From contig NC_080672.1 in assembly GCF_030247195.1 (NCBI RefSeq), positions 310,380,627-310,444,626 on the forward strand: a DNA stretch of 64,000 nt. The letters are read 5' to 3'. Within the stretch, counting starts at the first letter, position 1, and each line of letters opens with the position of its first letter. This document shows positions 34,392 to 46,198 of this stretch, in pieces. Origin of the DNA: Topomyia yanbarensis. Taxonomy: Eukaryota > Arthropoda > Insecta > Diptera > Culicidae. Both the position numbers and the translations under genes were made by a program. The notes under the pieces were generated by a model that saw only the letters and a program-made list of their open reading frames with translations, did no database searches and had not been told where the DNA came from.

Positions 34392-34685
34392 TAAAACGGG
34401 GACATTGCTCATGCTGAAATCGAGACATATAGTTTTCTTTCTTGTTAAAAAACCGAAGATCCTAAAATATTCTTCTCTAGTGCCTAGATATAGCCTCCTG
34501 TTTATTTAGCTTAAATTTCGCTTAAGGGCAAAATAAAAAAAAATCAAATATTTTTGCATATTTCGTATCTCTAAGATAAGAAAAGTATGCTCAAGAAAGG
34601 ATTTACTCGAATTCAACTTGGTTCGTCTGCTAGAGCACATCAAACTACCAACTATCCATTTTCATACGAGGCTGATAAAATCGGG
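34392..34685. mobile_element. MITE, family I, copy 2
   Basis: Reverse orientation relative to the copy at 16663-17057: TTCAACTTGGTTCGTCTGC, then CATACGAGGCTGATAAAATCG at the right end. The other end is worn (TAATAAAACGGGGAC). It abuts a culicine repeat copy. Confidence 0.7.
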
Positions 34686-35520
34686 TCAAAAAGCTTTCAA
34701 TTTAATCTCGGCCCGGAGGGCCGTCTATCATACGCCATTGGACTCAGTTCGTCGAATTCGGCAAATGTCTGTGTGTGTGCGTATGTATATGTGTGTGTAT
34801 GTATGTATGTGACCATAAATATGCACATCGGTTACTCGGAGATGGCTGAGCTGCTTTCATCAAACTTAGCCTCAAATGAAAGGCACAACGTTAGCATAGG
34901 CTGCTATTAAATTTCATTAAATTCCGAATTCCGGTTCTGGAGTTACGGGTTGAAGAGTGCAGACATACAGCAAATTCACATTTTTGCTTTTCTACTATAA
35001 AAAGGCTATGCAATCACTCATTACATCGTCAACATAATTTTTTTTGACTTACATAGGTTTTCTGTATTTTAACAGGATCGTAGTTAGGGGGATACGGTGA
35101 AGGACACTCCCTCCCACATCACTCACCACCCTTCCCTCATCATGTAGCCGCCATAGCCGAATACAATTTTGTAGTTCCTTCAGAATGAATTTCCCTAATG
35201 GGTCTGAAAACCCAGTGAAAAATATGATTTGAAATGATTTTGAGTTGAGAAACTAATTTAAATAACAAGTTGTAAATTTTTAGCGGGGTCCAAACCCCCG
35301 AACCTTCCTCCTAGAACCGCCGCTGGTTTCAAATGTTTCAGCGTCGACACATAGCAACTCAAGTTCGTAGCTGTTGATTCATTGTATGTATGTGTAAATC
35401 GCACTGAATATGTAATAGACATTACCACCATTATATTAAACATAACCAGCCATGGAATCGTAGTTTGGATAAATGAGAAAGGCACTATTTCACCACTAGG
35501 TGGATTAAAACGGGTTTTTA
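34686..35520 (+). repeat. Two fused partial copies of the culicine repeat X
   Basis: First piece has CTCGGCCCGGAGGGCCGTC, GTTCGTCGAATTCGGC, a GTATGTAT microsatellite and GAGATGGCTGAGC. At 34987 a second start (GCTTTTCTACTATAAAAAGG) leads to the C-rich middle and the end GAGAAAGGCACTATTTCACC. Frames in it (34587-34910, 35258-35731) are repeat-derived. Confidence 0.75.
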
Positions 35521-36310
35521 ATATTGACCTATAACGTCTTCTAGGGGTTTTTTGGGGTCGCTGATCACGATGGTGACGTAATAACTGCGAATTTTGTGAT
35601 AGCGGATCCAATATGGCGACTTTATTAGGCAAAATTTCAAAATTTGTCGATTTTGTAAAAAATGGTTGCTGTTTTGTAGGCACTATTTTGAATGACATCA
35701 GAATCGTAATCAACGACCTCAAAAACCACATAATCTATTTTTTGATAGTCGAGAAGTTATCCCTGTCTCTCAGAATCTTTTATAGACATAATAATAAACT
35801 CCATTTTTGCATATTTTGATAATTTTTTTTCGAAAAAAATTACCTACGAAAAATACTGCAAATTTTTTTAATTGACATACGATTCGGTGACGAAGCTTTT
35901 TGTAGAACGTCTCTGGAAAAAACATGATTTGCGGTGTTACCTGTCATTCAAAAACTACTTTACCGATTTCTTTCAAACTTTGCATACCTATTCCATATAA
36001 AAAATACCTAACCCCTAAGTTTAGTTTTTAAGATAAATTTTCAATTAAGGGGTTTTTGCCATAATGTACTGAAAATATCTACTCTTTCCAACCTTTGATC
36101 TGATAAAAAATATACTTTTTCTAACAACCACCACTGAAATTTGAAGAACAATCATTGAACTAACTTTTTTGTGCTTGACAGCTGATTTGTTAAAAATTAG
36201 GGTATAATTTCGATGTTAATAAATAAGAGCCTTTTATCAAAAAAAATTTCTTTCGCTGATTTCGTTTTATTTTTAAATAAAAAATAGTTGGTGGATATAT
36301 AGTATTTAAA
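35521..36310. other. Mostly unassigned
   Basis: A relative of the GCGGATCCAATATGGCG repeat is at 35603; the rest shows no gene. Confidence 0.45.
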
Positions 36311-36313
36311 TTA

Positions 36314-36443
36314 TGTCGTTTTCGTTTTGACAGTGCACTAAACCGGTGTAGTCAATGCTACACTCATTCAAACTTGGGTGTAATCAGTCTGTCTCTTTTT
36401 TTGCACTACACCGGTGTAGCACCAGGTCAAAACGAAAACGCCG
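36314..36443. mobile_element. 130-bp hairpin MITE
   Basis: GTCGTTTTCGTTTTGACAG at the left pairs with AGGTCAAAACGAAAACGCC at the right, and the inner ACCGGTGTAG pairs with CTACACCGGTGT. The whole element is a hairpin with a loop of about 50 nt. Confidence 0.8.
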
Positions 36444-36504
36444 TAAGTGACACATTGAACAAAAAAAATTGATTAATTTATACTTGAGATATTTGATATT
36501 GAAT

Positions 36505-36576
36505 TTTACGTCGGGTCGAAAATGACCCATTATAGCGGCAATGGAAAATTTTGGGGTTATAGCGTATGAGGGTTAA
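36505..36576 (-). mobile_element. Solitary TTAA-type transposon end
   Basis: Read on the minus strand from TTAA at 36576-36573: CCCTCATACGCTATAACCCC, then about 35 bp further the palindromic GGGTCATTTTCGACCC. The layout (TTAA, CCCT end, subterminal GGGT...ACCC-type palindrome) parallels the element at 48674-49640. I did not find the partner end. Confidence 0.45.
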
Positions 36577-37883
36577 TATAGTGAAATATAGGATTATGAG
36601 TCTATTTAATTGAATATTCTTCGGCTAATTCTTTAAACTTTCAAGTACTATTTTTCGAGAACGCATTAATTTTTTTGATGTCAATTTCTGGATAAAAATG
36701 AAAATTTCGCCGATTATTACTGTTTTTTTTTCAAAACAAAGCTTTCGAAAATAAATCTAAGCGATATACAAGTGTGGTGTTAGCCACGAAAGATAAACTT
36801 AATAGTGGTCGCAGTGGCAAAGTCTCCTCTAACAAACAAACAAACAGACAGTGCTATTATTAACATTTTTGTTATTTTCATTAGTAAGTAATTTACAAAT
36901 ATAACCAGTATAATCAACGAAACAATGCATATCGGCAAGCTCTACAATTTCTTTTTTGACTTCACACCATTATCTCGTTTCGTTTCGACGCAAAATTATT
37001 TTGGTCACGTCATTTCATGTACAGGAACAACAGTTTCGAGCCCAGTGCCAGTGCATTTGGGGGGACGGCATGTTGTGTTTACTACTAAATTCTAGCGGAA
37101 TAGAAAGAGATAAGGATAAAGTGTCAAAGAGCCAGTTGTAAAGAAGGTAAGAGGACATCGAACGAACAATTGCAATTATAAATTTTGTTAATTATTAATT
37201 AAAATCAAAACTCTAATTTTGAACTATTTAATTGGTGAAAAGTCACTTAGTACTCTTACTTCTACTTAATTCCATAGCAAAATTTTTAAGCTTTCCAAAG
37301 AAACTTTGGGAATAACGATATAAAGCATATTTTTAGACTATAGTCTTTTAAGCACTTACTAGTCGACTACAGAAAATTGTTCAATAATGAAATTATAAAG
37401 AAATGAGAAGAGACAGGAATATGATGTAGAAGAACAAATAAGTCAACGCTACTTTTGCATAATATTTATTGATATGTTCATGATTCAATATTTCAAGAAA
37501 ATTAACAAAAATCACATCAAAAACTTTAATACTTGACGACTTCAGCAATGGAAGGTTGATTAATTCTATTAACCGAAACACATGAAGGCTTTATTTAGTG
37601 GAGAATTTTCTCAGCTTTCAAATGGATCTAAAAGATTGGAAATACAAAGTACACTATTTGAGTTAGAGATATTATAAGATAAACCAGTTATTTACAGAAA
37701 AAGTCCAATAACTCTGTAATGGTTGACATTTGAGGGTACATGTAGAACGATTTCTTTCCCCAAAATATGATTCTCTGTCATCCCTCGGGAGATTCTTAAC
37801 CATAAACCAAACACCCTGTATATTCATTGTACGAAAAACCGCAAACTGCTTAACTGTTATGTGCCCAACAAAAAAAAACACCT
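36577..37883. other. Unassigned sequence
   Basis: No gene or element recognised. Frames such as 36956-37141 (plus) and 37393-37581 (minus) show no motif. Confidence 0.45.
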
Positions 37884-37887
37884 TTAA

Positions 37888-38507
37888 CAGGCCAACGTGG
37901 GTACCCGGGTACCCACGAATTGAAATGCTCATAACTATGGCTTCCTTAATTTGGACACTTTTAGATTTTTTGGATTCAGGAACTCGTCTACTTTTTGATT
38001 TGTAAAATTGAATCGGATGGATGGATCTGGTGCTTGGTAATCCGGATTTTCCTGGGTAATGTTCCAGGGTATGATTTGTAAATATTAATAATGTCCTAGA
38101 AATATGAGTATCAAAACTCTTCAAATTGTCTCGGAAGTCTGTTATTTATTGTTACGGGACCCTATGGCAATTTAAAAAATGGATTTGGAATGGAATGGCC
38201 ACTCATGGTCCCACGGGAACCTGCTCCGGAATGTCCGTTCCGGGGTCAAATCACCAAATGGTTCCAAAACCACGAGATACAGCCTACTGATGCAATTCCA
38301 AGAATTTTGATACCCATATTGGTAGTATTCCATTGAAGTTCACAAATAGTATACCAGTACTGGAACCTGCTTCCGGAAATCCCGATTCCCGGGAACCGAA
38401 TGAAGTAACCCGATTCATTTTTACCAAGTCCAAAAGCGGATGAGTTCCTGAATCCTTAGTTATTGGCATTTCATTTTTGTGGGTACCCGGGTACCCACGT
38501 CGGCCTG
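37888..38507. mobile_element. 620-bp TTAA element T with GGTACCCGGGTACC palindromes
   Basis: Left end TTAA|CAGGCCAACGTGGG and right end, read in reverse, (G)TAA|CAGGCCGACGTGGG, each followed by the palindrome GGGTACCCGGGTACCC. The arms extend inside (TGAAATGC, TAACTA, GGATTCAGGAACTCRTC). Left flank is TTAA, right flank TTAC, read as a mutated TTAA. Frames at 37672-38124 and 37730-38005 are internal and non-coding. Confidence 0.7.
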
Positions 38508-38673
38508 TTACGTAGTAAAAAAATTCAGGAGCCCCTCCTAACTCCCCCCCCCCCCTTACTATATCAACAATATTATTAACCCAAAAGCTTGACTTAGTGA
38601 AGTTCTAAGATGTCACAAAGTTTCAATTTCCAGCTATGGATAAAACATGGGAATTTCAATAATTGAAACCTAA

Positions 38674-38712
38674 AAAGGTACCCGGGTACCGCGTCGGATA
38701 CACAACGGTTAA
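38674..38712 (-). mobile_element. Second, variant end of family T
   Basis: On the minus strand TTAACCGTTGTGTATCCGAC is followed by GCGGTACCCGGGTACC: the same palindrome and CCGACG word as in T but with a longer outer end. No matching left end was found, so it may be a truncated relative. Confidence 0.5.
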
Positions 38713-39580
38713 GATACCCCTACCAACACATAGATATATTTTGCTCGTTCAAGCGTACAGATAAATACACAAGTTGCATGATCAATGTATCGATCCAACT
38801 AGTATTAATGATTACCGGTCAATGGGTACTGAAAATTCGCAGCGTGTGTTTAGGAATAAGTTCCGTTATTGCTACCAAATCCGTACATTAGGTTATCAAT
38901 ACCCAGTATTTCTCTTCGATTATCGTTATTATCGCTTGTATACGCGGAATCTATAAACAATCCCATAAGAAATTAATTCCTTGATCTATATTATTTTATG
39001 CTTCCATAACTGTTTGTCCATATCTCGTGTTATCATTCGGTGGCTTCCAATCTAATAAATATATCGTAGAGTTGAAATAACGAAATTTGTCTGTTTCAAT
39101 TAATAATAATCTGGTCAATTACTCGTATAATATTAGTTTTAGTTTAGGCAATACCCCAACGGCCAAAAAGAGTTCAAATTGCCTCTGTTTACAAAACAGG
39201 TTACTCTCGGTAGCCGGCTGCCTAGAGTTTAAGAAAAAAAACTAAAAAAGTTTTGTTGTTTTTCGAGTGGCCGTGCACTTGAAGACTGACTAAATATCTA
39301 GTTATCCAACTATGCCTTACAGGTCACACGGCTAGCTTTGAGTGAATCATAGATTTTAGCCAATCTACATCTCCAACTCCGCGAACGTCCCAACGCAACG
39401 CAACGAAAATTAAATTATTTATTCTATCATTAATAAAAACAACAGCTCGGGATATATTTACCAATCAGCCATTCCTGTTCGTTTGCCACATTATTTTTTT
39501 TTTCTAAACACGCTATCTTCATCTATCGATAAATCCTAGAACCAATTGCCGTTCCGATAATAATAATAATAATAACAAAA
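38713..39580. other. Unassigned sequence
   Basis: AT-rich to moderate, no repeat recognised; repeat-poor, so it may be upstream sequence of the island that follows. Confidence 0.4.
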
Positions 39581-40810
39581 AGTTTACAAGCAGTCATCAA
39601 CCCCGGTCGCTGCCCTTTAATTTCTAACTCTACAACAACAACAACAATCCAAATTTATTCAAGTGGATCAAAGTTTGCGCACCAACACACTTCCAACCCG
39701 AGCCCCAGGTAAGCCAACAGTATACCTATATGCATCAGCAATAAAGCATCGCAACTTTTTGCTCCACTTGGTTGCTCCGGCCGGTTCTTCCACATCTTCC
39801 AGCGCACGAGAAGCTTCCGAGTCCGGCTGCTCGGATGGACTTATGTTTATAAATTCTAACTCCTCTTCGCCGAACCGGGTCGGGCCGGGCCGGGCGCTTC
39901 CACCTGTCGCGGCCAGCCAGGAGATGGGCTCAATCAAACCACATTATTTTGCTACCATGATCGTCAGCAGCAGAACCAGCAGCCGCGAATTCATTCTTTC
40001 CTGTGGTTGAAAGTAAAAAGGCAATGAAATCGAAATTTTATAGTCTCTTCCTTCTCGGAACCGGAGGAGCCGAACCGAAGCAATATGTTCGTTGTAGGTA
40101 CGTGTGGTGGCTGCTGGTGGCTACCTATTTAGCAAAGCCGGACCAGCAGGAAGGAGGTTCTTTCTCTGCCTGTTTCGCGTTCTACATCGGGCGCGCGCGC
40201 CCCGTAAACGTAAACTCGAAAGCGAAAATCACACACGCGCTCGGTACCAACTCAAACTTTTTGCCTGCTCATTCGACTTCAACCTTCTTCAGCTGGTTGA
40301 TGGTTGATGGTTGGCCTATGCTATGCCACGCCAGTACCGGACTCCTTCGGGTGGAACGCTTCACACCAGCACCGCCACTGGCCAGGCAGGGAAGGTTCAG
40401 TGAACTGCTGTCGATCCGTTGTTGTTGTTGTTGTTGTTGCTGTTCCTGCCAAGAGCTGTTCTTACCCGTGGTAAAGAATATTCTGCTCGGTGCGGAAAAC
40501 AAAGCGCGAAATGTGTGCGCGCGCTCATGGAAAGTGAGAATTTCATCATCAATCTCGGATCCGGTTAATTCGAGACGTGGGGATTGGGGGCGCGTCGACA
40601 GGGAAGAGAGGCATAAGCAATTACCTCGCACTTATTGTGCTCTTCGGGTTCTCGACTTGATATCGTTCGCCCGGCCACGTGGTTCTTATAGCTTAGGTAG
40701 AGATCGGAAGATGTTCTACGCCATTCGATTCGATTCGCAGATCGTTGGCCTTTCCGATCCGGGCAGGGCGTTGTCTGAACTGGAAGACCGAGGCGTGTAG
40801 GCGCTACAAT
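39581..40810. promoter_or_regulatory. GC-rich, repeat-poor island 4
   Basis: The most GC-rich kilobase in the window, with (AAC)n at 39631-39647, GGGCCGGGCCGGGC near 39882, GGCGCGCGCGCCCC near 40189 and (GTT)n at 40418-40440. CCCCAG|GTAAGCC at 39704 is a plausible plus-strand donor. The 265-codon plus frame (40003-40800) lacks domains, includes a Cys run made by the GTT tract and looks like an open frame in GC-rich DNA. Confidence 0.45.
39668..39994 (-). pseudogene. Uncertain secreted-peptide-like frame broken by one stop
   Basis: On the minus strand an ATG at 39994 starts MNSRLLVLLLTIMVAK, which looks like a signal peptide core, then TAA. The same frame then continues open for 91 codons (GLIEPISWL, then acidic GEEELEFINISPSEQPDSE) to a stop at 39668. 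Upstream of the ATG an acceptor-like CTTTCAACCACAG ends at 40002. No homologue is recognised, so chance in GC-rich DNA remains likely. Confidence 0.2.
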
Positions 40811-41352
40811 AGGCTATGGTATTGCAGGGGATGGCACTGTGAGTGTTGTTTTTGTGATTTTAATGAGCGAATTGAAATAAAAAATAATTGTCATTTCAAG
40901 TTGAATTCGTGAGTAAGTTATGAATTTGCATAAGACTCGAGTACTGATAGTTACTATTTGACTCTGCAAAGTTTCTATATTTTCTTTAAGCCATTTAAAA
41001 TACTTTCACGCAGAGATGTTTGGAATAGGAATTGAAGTCGATCACGCAGCAAGATCGGAATCTACAACTTAATTAATTTAGTTTGGAAATATAAATGCAT
41101 TAGATCAAGAGATTTGCTGTCAGAAAATCAAACTTGAAATTTTGGGATTCGGGCAAAGATATCAACTTTCTACCTCGTCAGTATAAAAAGCTATTTTTTT
41201 TTTAGTTTGATCGTGGTAAGCCATACCTACTTTTAATTTTTATCAGGTTGTGGGTAATATTCTTAAGAACAATTCGTCCAAAGATACCCTGTGAATAAAT
41301 TCGATGGTTTGGCCTCTAGTCAATTAAGTTCACATTTTTGGGGTTTCCGACC
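40811..41352. other. Unassigned sequence
   Basis: No gene or recognised element. Confidence 0.45.
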
Positions 41353-41992
41353 AGCGCACCATGGGCCACGAATCGATTTTTTTGGTCGAAAATCCAGAAC
41401 TTATAAACCGTTAGTACTAGACTTTCAGTGTCTTTGGAACAAATTCTCTACAATAAGTGCTCTTCATTTTAGGGAAAATAAAATTAGGGTGGCCCTCTCG
41501 ATTTTTGAAATAAAAAAATTATCTCCTGAATGAAAAAAGATAGGAGAATATGACCTTCCAAAGAAATGTAGAAAAATCAATTTTGAGTAACTTTGCTGAA
41601 GACGTCGAAACTCTATCTTCAACGGTTTTTATTTTATAGTGATTTCTCTTGTTCCGTTTAGGGTGGCTCTTAAAAATTCAGTTTTTTTAATATAACTTCT
41701 TTGAAGTTGATTTCTCGTAAATGTCGACTTCAGACAAAAGTTAGCTCTTACAAATGCACACATTTCTTCTTCGGAAGCCAACTCGTTAACTTTTATATAA
41801 ACAGAGTTATTGACGATTTTATGTTCAAAATTCGACATTTTCTAAGCTAAATAACTCCGAAGGTGGCAAAAAGTGGCAATCAATGTTATGACCAACTGAT
41901 AGTACTTCAAAAACACTACAAAATAAGGGGTACATGGTTTGTCTCCTAGCGACTGTTCATGTGAAATGTTTGCTTATAAACTCCCTCTGTTA
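41353..41992 (+). repeat. Repeat unit M, left inverted copy
   Basis: This 640-bp unit is a near-identical reverse complement of 44135-44769. It contains AATCGATTTTTTTGGTCG, GGGTGGCCCTCTCGATTT and GCTGAAGACGTCGAAACTC. A 69-codon frame on the minus strand (41629-41838) is present in both copies with two changes; it has no known domain. Confidence 0.88.
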
Positions 41993-43407
41993 TAGTGAAT
42001 GTATGCGGAATTCATCTAAATTCGTACTTAAAATATGTATATTAATCATAGTCGCCGTTCTTATACACACATATCCGGATCTCCGATGCAAATCAAATTT
42101 AATGGTACTCTCGAAACATGTTATTCTAAACTTGTTTCGTGGAGTGAAATTGTACATAAAACATGTGGTTTTCGGACAACGGTTTATAAAAAGAATGTTT
42201 GGAGTATTTGCATGGCATACGTTTTATTCGCATGGCAAAAAAGAAATTATTATCAACGTATTACAATATATTGAAAGCTCAGATCAGGGGCGGCGAAACA
42301 TTTTACGCCCGAGTGGGTAGAAAGCATAGGATGAGGTGTCTTTTAGTAATGATTTTTTCCCTTTTCGCAATGCATACTCTTACATTACATTCACATTAAG
42401 TCACGTTCGTTTATGCAATTGGAATTGTGGTACATCGATATTTTCAAATGTGTGTAGTGCGAGATACTTGCGTTGCACATCTAAATTTTTTGAAATGGTT
42501 CAAAATTTCGTTATTTTCGAGTGGGTAGTACTACTCACGCTTTCCGCAGGCCCTGGCTCTGATTTACTGTAAAGAAAGCACCCTTTGTTTAGCATTAATG
42601 ATTTATTTGTCTTTTATTAATTATATTTTCTCCTCTGTTTCAGCTCACTGTAATTTGCTCTAATAGTTTCTCAAAATACAATTTTTTGTCTTTGGAAATT
42701 ATCAAAAAAAAAAAAAAATCCACGTGAACGTTGGGGGACAAGCTGTTTAGCTCTCATTATTAGTATTTTTTACTATTATCAAACGGATAGATTGGCAGCC
42801 TCCTACTTCGGAGTTATTTTCCATACGCGGTAAAATTTTTTTATCAATGATATCAATCCATTATCCATTTCATAATAACTCTATGAGGTTATGTCGATGG
42901 ATTAATTGATGCTAATAATGGGTCCTTTATGAATTACTTCAAGGAGATAACCTACATATTAAAAACGGAAGTTTAGACTACTAAGGATGGTGCAAATATG
43001 CGATAATTCAACAATTTCGACTGCTCTGGAAGATTCAGGGATTCTGTCAAGTGACAGTTTTTATGTTGATTTTAGGCTTTTAGAATAGAGATTCTATCAG
43101 GATTATTAAACTTTTCACCGAGGGAAATAATGTAAAACTGGTGTTGTATAATATAAATTTTCAGTATTTTTCATTCTGGGACGATTTTCATTAATGGGTA
43201 TTTTTTACGTATTTCGTTGTAAGTTTTCCACAAGAAACAATAGGTAAAACGTAACCAGGTTGACGTACAAGCTCTTTACCCATTAAGTGGGTTATTCCAC
43301 TTTTATTCAAAATGGGCAGTTTTCTATGCATTAAAAGGTACTTTAATTTATCAGAGTAGAAATTGTTGAAATGCACAGAAAAAAATTTACCACTGAGAAA
43401 ATCATTA
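41993..43407. other. Unassigned spacer between M copies
   Basis: No gene recognised. The plus frames at 41934-42320, 42035-42274 and 42336-42572 show no motif. Confidence 0.45.
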
Positions 43408-43712
43408 TAGGGACGATCCATAAATGACGTAGCATTTTTTTAGTGATTTTTAACACCCCCCTCCCCCATCGTAGCATTTCGTCACAAACCTCTAAATACC
43501 CCCCCTGGTAATTACGTAGCTTGACGGTAATTCTCCCCCCCCCCTTGTCCACTAAAAATATAAAAAAAATGAAAAACGATGTTAGTTAGTCCCCTTTAAA
43601 AAAGCTACGCAGCACGACATGACCCCCTACCCCTCTGTCGTCACACATAATCACAAAATACAATACTCTACCTCCCCCATATAATGCTACGTCATTTATG
43701 AATGATCCCATA
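43408..43712. mobile_element. 300-bp MITE with GGGAC-ATCCATAAATGACG ends
   Basis: Left GGGACGATCCATAAATGACG and right (reverse) TGGGATCATTCATAAATGACG are imperfect TIRs continuing GTAGCATT. TA is on both sides. C-runs occur inside (CCCCCCTCCCCC, CCCCCCCCCCC). Elements with such ends are frequent in insect genomes. Confidence 0.8.
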
Positions 43713-43974
43713 TTAGTTTTTTAAACTAATAAGTTGGTCTCCAAAGAAAAAATAGGCACTTATCAGAACGAAATTTCAAATTTTTTGGAAAATTTACTTC
43801 AAAAGTATTTTATTGAAACACTATTTTTTTAAAGGTCAAGCTAAACCAAATAATGGAAAATGCCGTAAAATAAATGCCTCTGACGATATTTAAGGAATTG
43901 TCAACAAAGTTACTCAAACATGATTATTTTTTAATTTTCAGTAGGTCTTTATACTTCTATTGTTATTATTCAGG
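43713..43974. other. Unassigned sequence
   Basis: AT-rich; no gene. Confidence 0.45.
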
Positions 43975-44769
43975 AGAAATTATTTTCATTCCAAAAAGCA
44001 AGAAAACCACCCTATTTTTTACACCGAAATGAAGCGCACTTATTGTGAAGAAATTCTTTTGAAGACACTGAATGTCTATCACTTACGGGATATAAGAACT
44101 GGATTTTCAACAAAAAATCGATTTTGGCTCATGGAACAGAGGTAGTTTATAACCAAACATTTCACATGAACAGTCGCTAGGAGACAAACCATGTACCCCT
44201 TATTTTGTAGTGTTTTTAAAGTACTATCAGATGGTAATAACATTGATTGCCACTTTTTGCCACCTTCGGAGTTATTTAGCTTAGAAAATGTCGAATTTTG
44301 TGCATAAAATCGTCAATAACTCTGTTTATATAAAAGTTAATGAGTTGGCTTCCGAAGAAGAAATGTGCGCATTTGTAAGAGCTAACTTTTGTCTGAAGTC
44401 GACATTTACGAAAAATCAACTTCAAAGAAGTTATATTAAAAAAACTGAATTTTTAAGAGCCACCCTAAACGGAACAAGGGAAATCACTATAAAATAAAAA
44501 CCGTTGAAGATAGAGTTTCGACGTCTTCAGCAAAGTTACTCAAAATTGATTTTTCTACATTTCTTTGGAAGGTCATATTCTCCTATCTTTTTTCATTCAG
44601 AAGATAATTTTTTTTTTCAAAAATCGAGAGGGCCACCCTAATTTTATTTTCCCTAAAATGAAGAGCACTTATTGTAGAGAATTTGTTCCAAAGACACTGA
44701 AAGTCTAGTACTAACGGTTTATAAGTTCTGGATTTTCGACCAAAAAAATCGATTTGTGGCTCATGGTGC
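43975..44769 (-). repeat. Repeat unit M, right inverted copy plus part of a second unit
   Basis: 44135-44769 is the reverse complement of 41353-41992. The adjoining 43975-44135 (CACCGAAATGAAGCGCACTT, ACTGAATGTCTATCACTTAC, AAAAATCGATTTTGGCTCATG) is a diverged copy of 44610-44769 in the same orientation, so M units also occur head-to-tail with a period near 635 bp. The plus frame 44288-44497 is the second version of the 69-codon frame. Confidence 0.85.
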
Positions 44770-44979
44770 AGCGGTGTCTTTTTATGACTCCTTCTCGATA
44801 ACAAACATTTACCCAATTTGTTGAGTTCTGTCGTTTGGTTCACAAGACTAGGTCCAGGCCTCTGAAAAAATCTTCAAAGTTTGAGAGTTTCTGTACGTTT
44901 ATTTTAAAATAAACATTAAAAATTCAAAATCCCTCTTGAGAATTTTCTGCGCACGGGCCTGGGTAAAGTGTACAGTAGA

Positions 44980-45440
44980 CTGCTAAGAAAAACAATAAAT
45001 TTTTGAAAACTCAATCGGCCCACCCCTGGGTCGATTCCTAGCCGCAACAGGAGTACTCACTCCAAATTTGAAGCAAATCGGACAAGTCTAGCTACCGGAC
45101 CAACGTGCCTGAAGTTTGTATGGGGTTTTTCGACAATTTACATGGAGAAATCCCACTAGCTCAGATTTTCTCCGCTAGGTGGCGCTGTATGCATCGTGTT
45201 AACACTGTAAGTGAAACTACGAAAGATAATTTAATTGTCTACAACTTTGTCGAAGACTGCTAATAAATCTGGCTTTGTTAAAAGAAGTTATTAAACTTTT
45301 AACGAAGTGATGTCTGAGTCAGTTTTGCATGGGCTTATCAATGCATGGTTGTATATAAGTGCTCGATTCCCACGAACTATACATTTTTGTGAAATAATGG
45401 TTAGGTTTAGCTCAATAGTATGTTCAGAAGAACGTTGCTG
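44980..45440 (+). repeat. Repeat D, copy 1
   Basis: TTTGAAGCAAATCGGACA, GTGCCTGAAGTTTGTATGG, TTGTCTACAACTTTGTCG and GATGTCTGAGTCAGTTTTGC are all found again in 62460-62985 in the same order. The plus frame 45307-45489 belongs to this repeat. Confidence 0.8.
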
Positions 45441-45535
45441 TAGGGTGTACCCCATTAGGCATAAATACGTTAGGCATACGGTCGTTTGACATACCTACGT
45501 TAGGCATAATGGACGTTAGGCATAAATTATCATGT
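45440..45535. repeat. Short array of CGTTAGGCATA words
   Basis: (C)RTTAGGCATAA recurs four times at 45455, 45468, 45501 and 45515 with a GTTTGACATA variant between. Spacing is irregular (13-14 bp, with a gap). Flanks show no TIR. Confidence 0.6.
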
Positions 45536-45802
45536 TGAAATATCACTTAAAGGATTTTTTTTGCCATTATGGCCTCGGGTGGTAAGAGTATGAATGTTTG
45601 AACTTTTTTGATGTTGAAGAATATATATTATACTGGAAACTGATCAACCTCGGTCAACATTTTATTCTGCTGTATATACTTGAAGGAATCTTTGCTCAAA
45701 TAAAAGCACACTCAGATTGCGTAAATTTCTTGGCGTACGCCAATAAATTTCACATGACTAAAATAGTTTAATTACTTGCGTATAAAATCAATCCCAGATG
45801 TA
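45536..45802. other. Unassigned sequence
   Basis: No gene or recognised element. Confidence 0.45.
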
Positions 45803-45806
45803 TTAA

Positions 45807-46194
45807 CCCTTTCATGTTCATCCTTTTTATAGTGCATATAAGGTTCCAAAATTATTTTTCTTTGAAAACGGTGGGGTCAAGAAACACGAAAAACCTTTTT
45901 TCATAAGGATAGGTGCTTCCCTCGCATTGATGGAAGCCGCTCAAATTTTACCTTCTGCTCAATACCATTCTGCTAGAATAATTACAATAGTCCAAGTGCG
46001 TGGAAAACTAATTGAAGACAGTCTAAATCGATAGGTTTTATCAGTTTTTAATAATATAGTAAAATAACGAAGATGTATGAAAATTTCTTTTTTCGTCGTC
46101 AACTTAAACTGTCCCTGGTAGCACTGATTCAATGGAATCCAATCAGATTAATTACAATACGCAATGTTTATAAACAACATGAAGCATGAAGGGG
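45807..46194 (-). mobile_element. Element C, copy 2: intact TTAA-flanked MITE
   Basis: 388 bp between TTAA at 45803-45806 and TTAA at 46195-46198. Ends CCCTTTCATGTTCATCC and (reverse) CCCCTTCATGCTTCATG. It is the uninterrupted version of the C1 copy in reverse orientation. TTAA duplication and CCC(T/C)T ends are the marks of piggyBac-superfamily elements. Confidence 0.85.
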
Positions 46195-46198
46195 TTAA

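Noticed and set aside
40003..40800. 265-codon open frame on the plus strand, the longest in the window
   Set aside because: No domain, a Cys run from a GTT repeat, no consistent codon pattern, and overlapping open frames on the other strand; explained by GC-rich composition.
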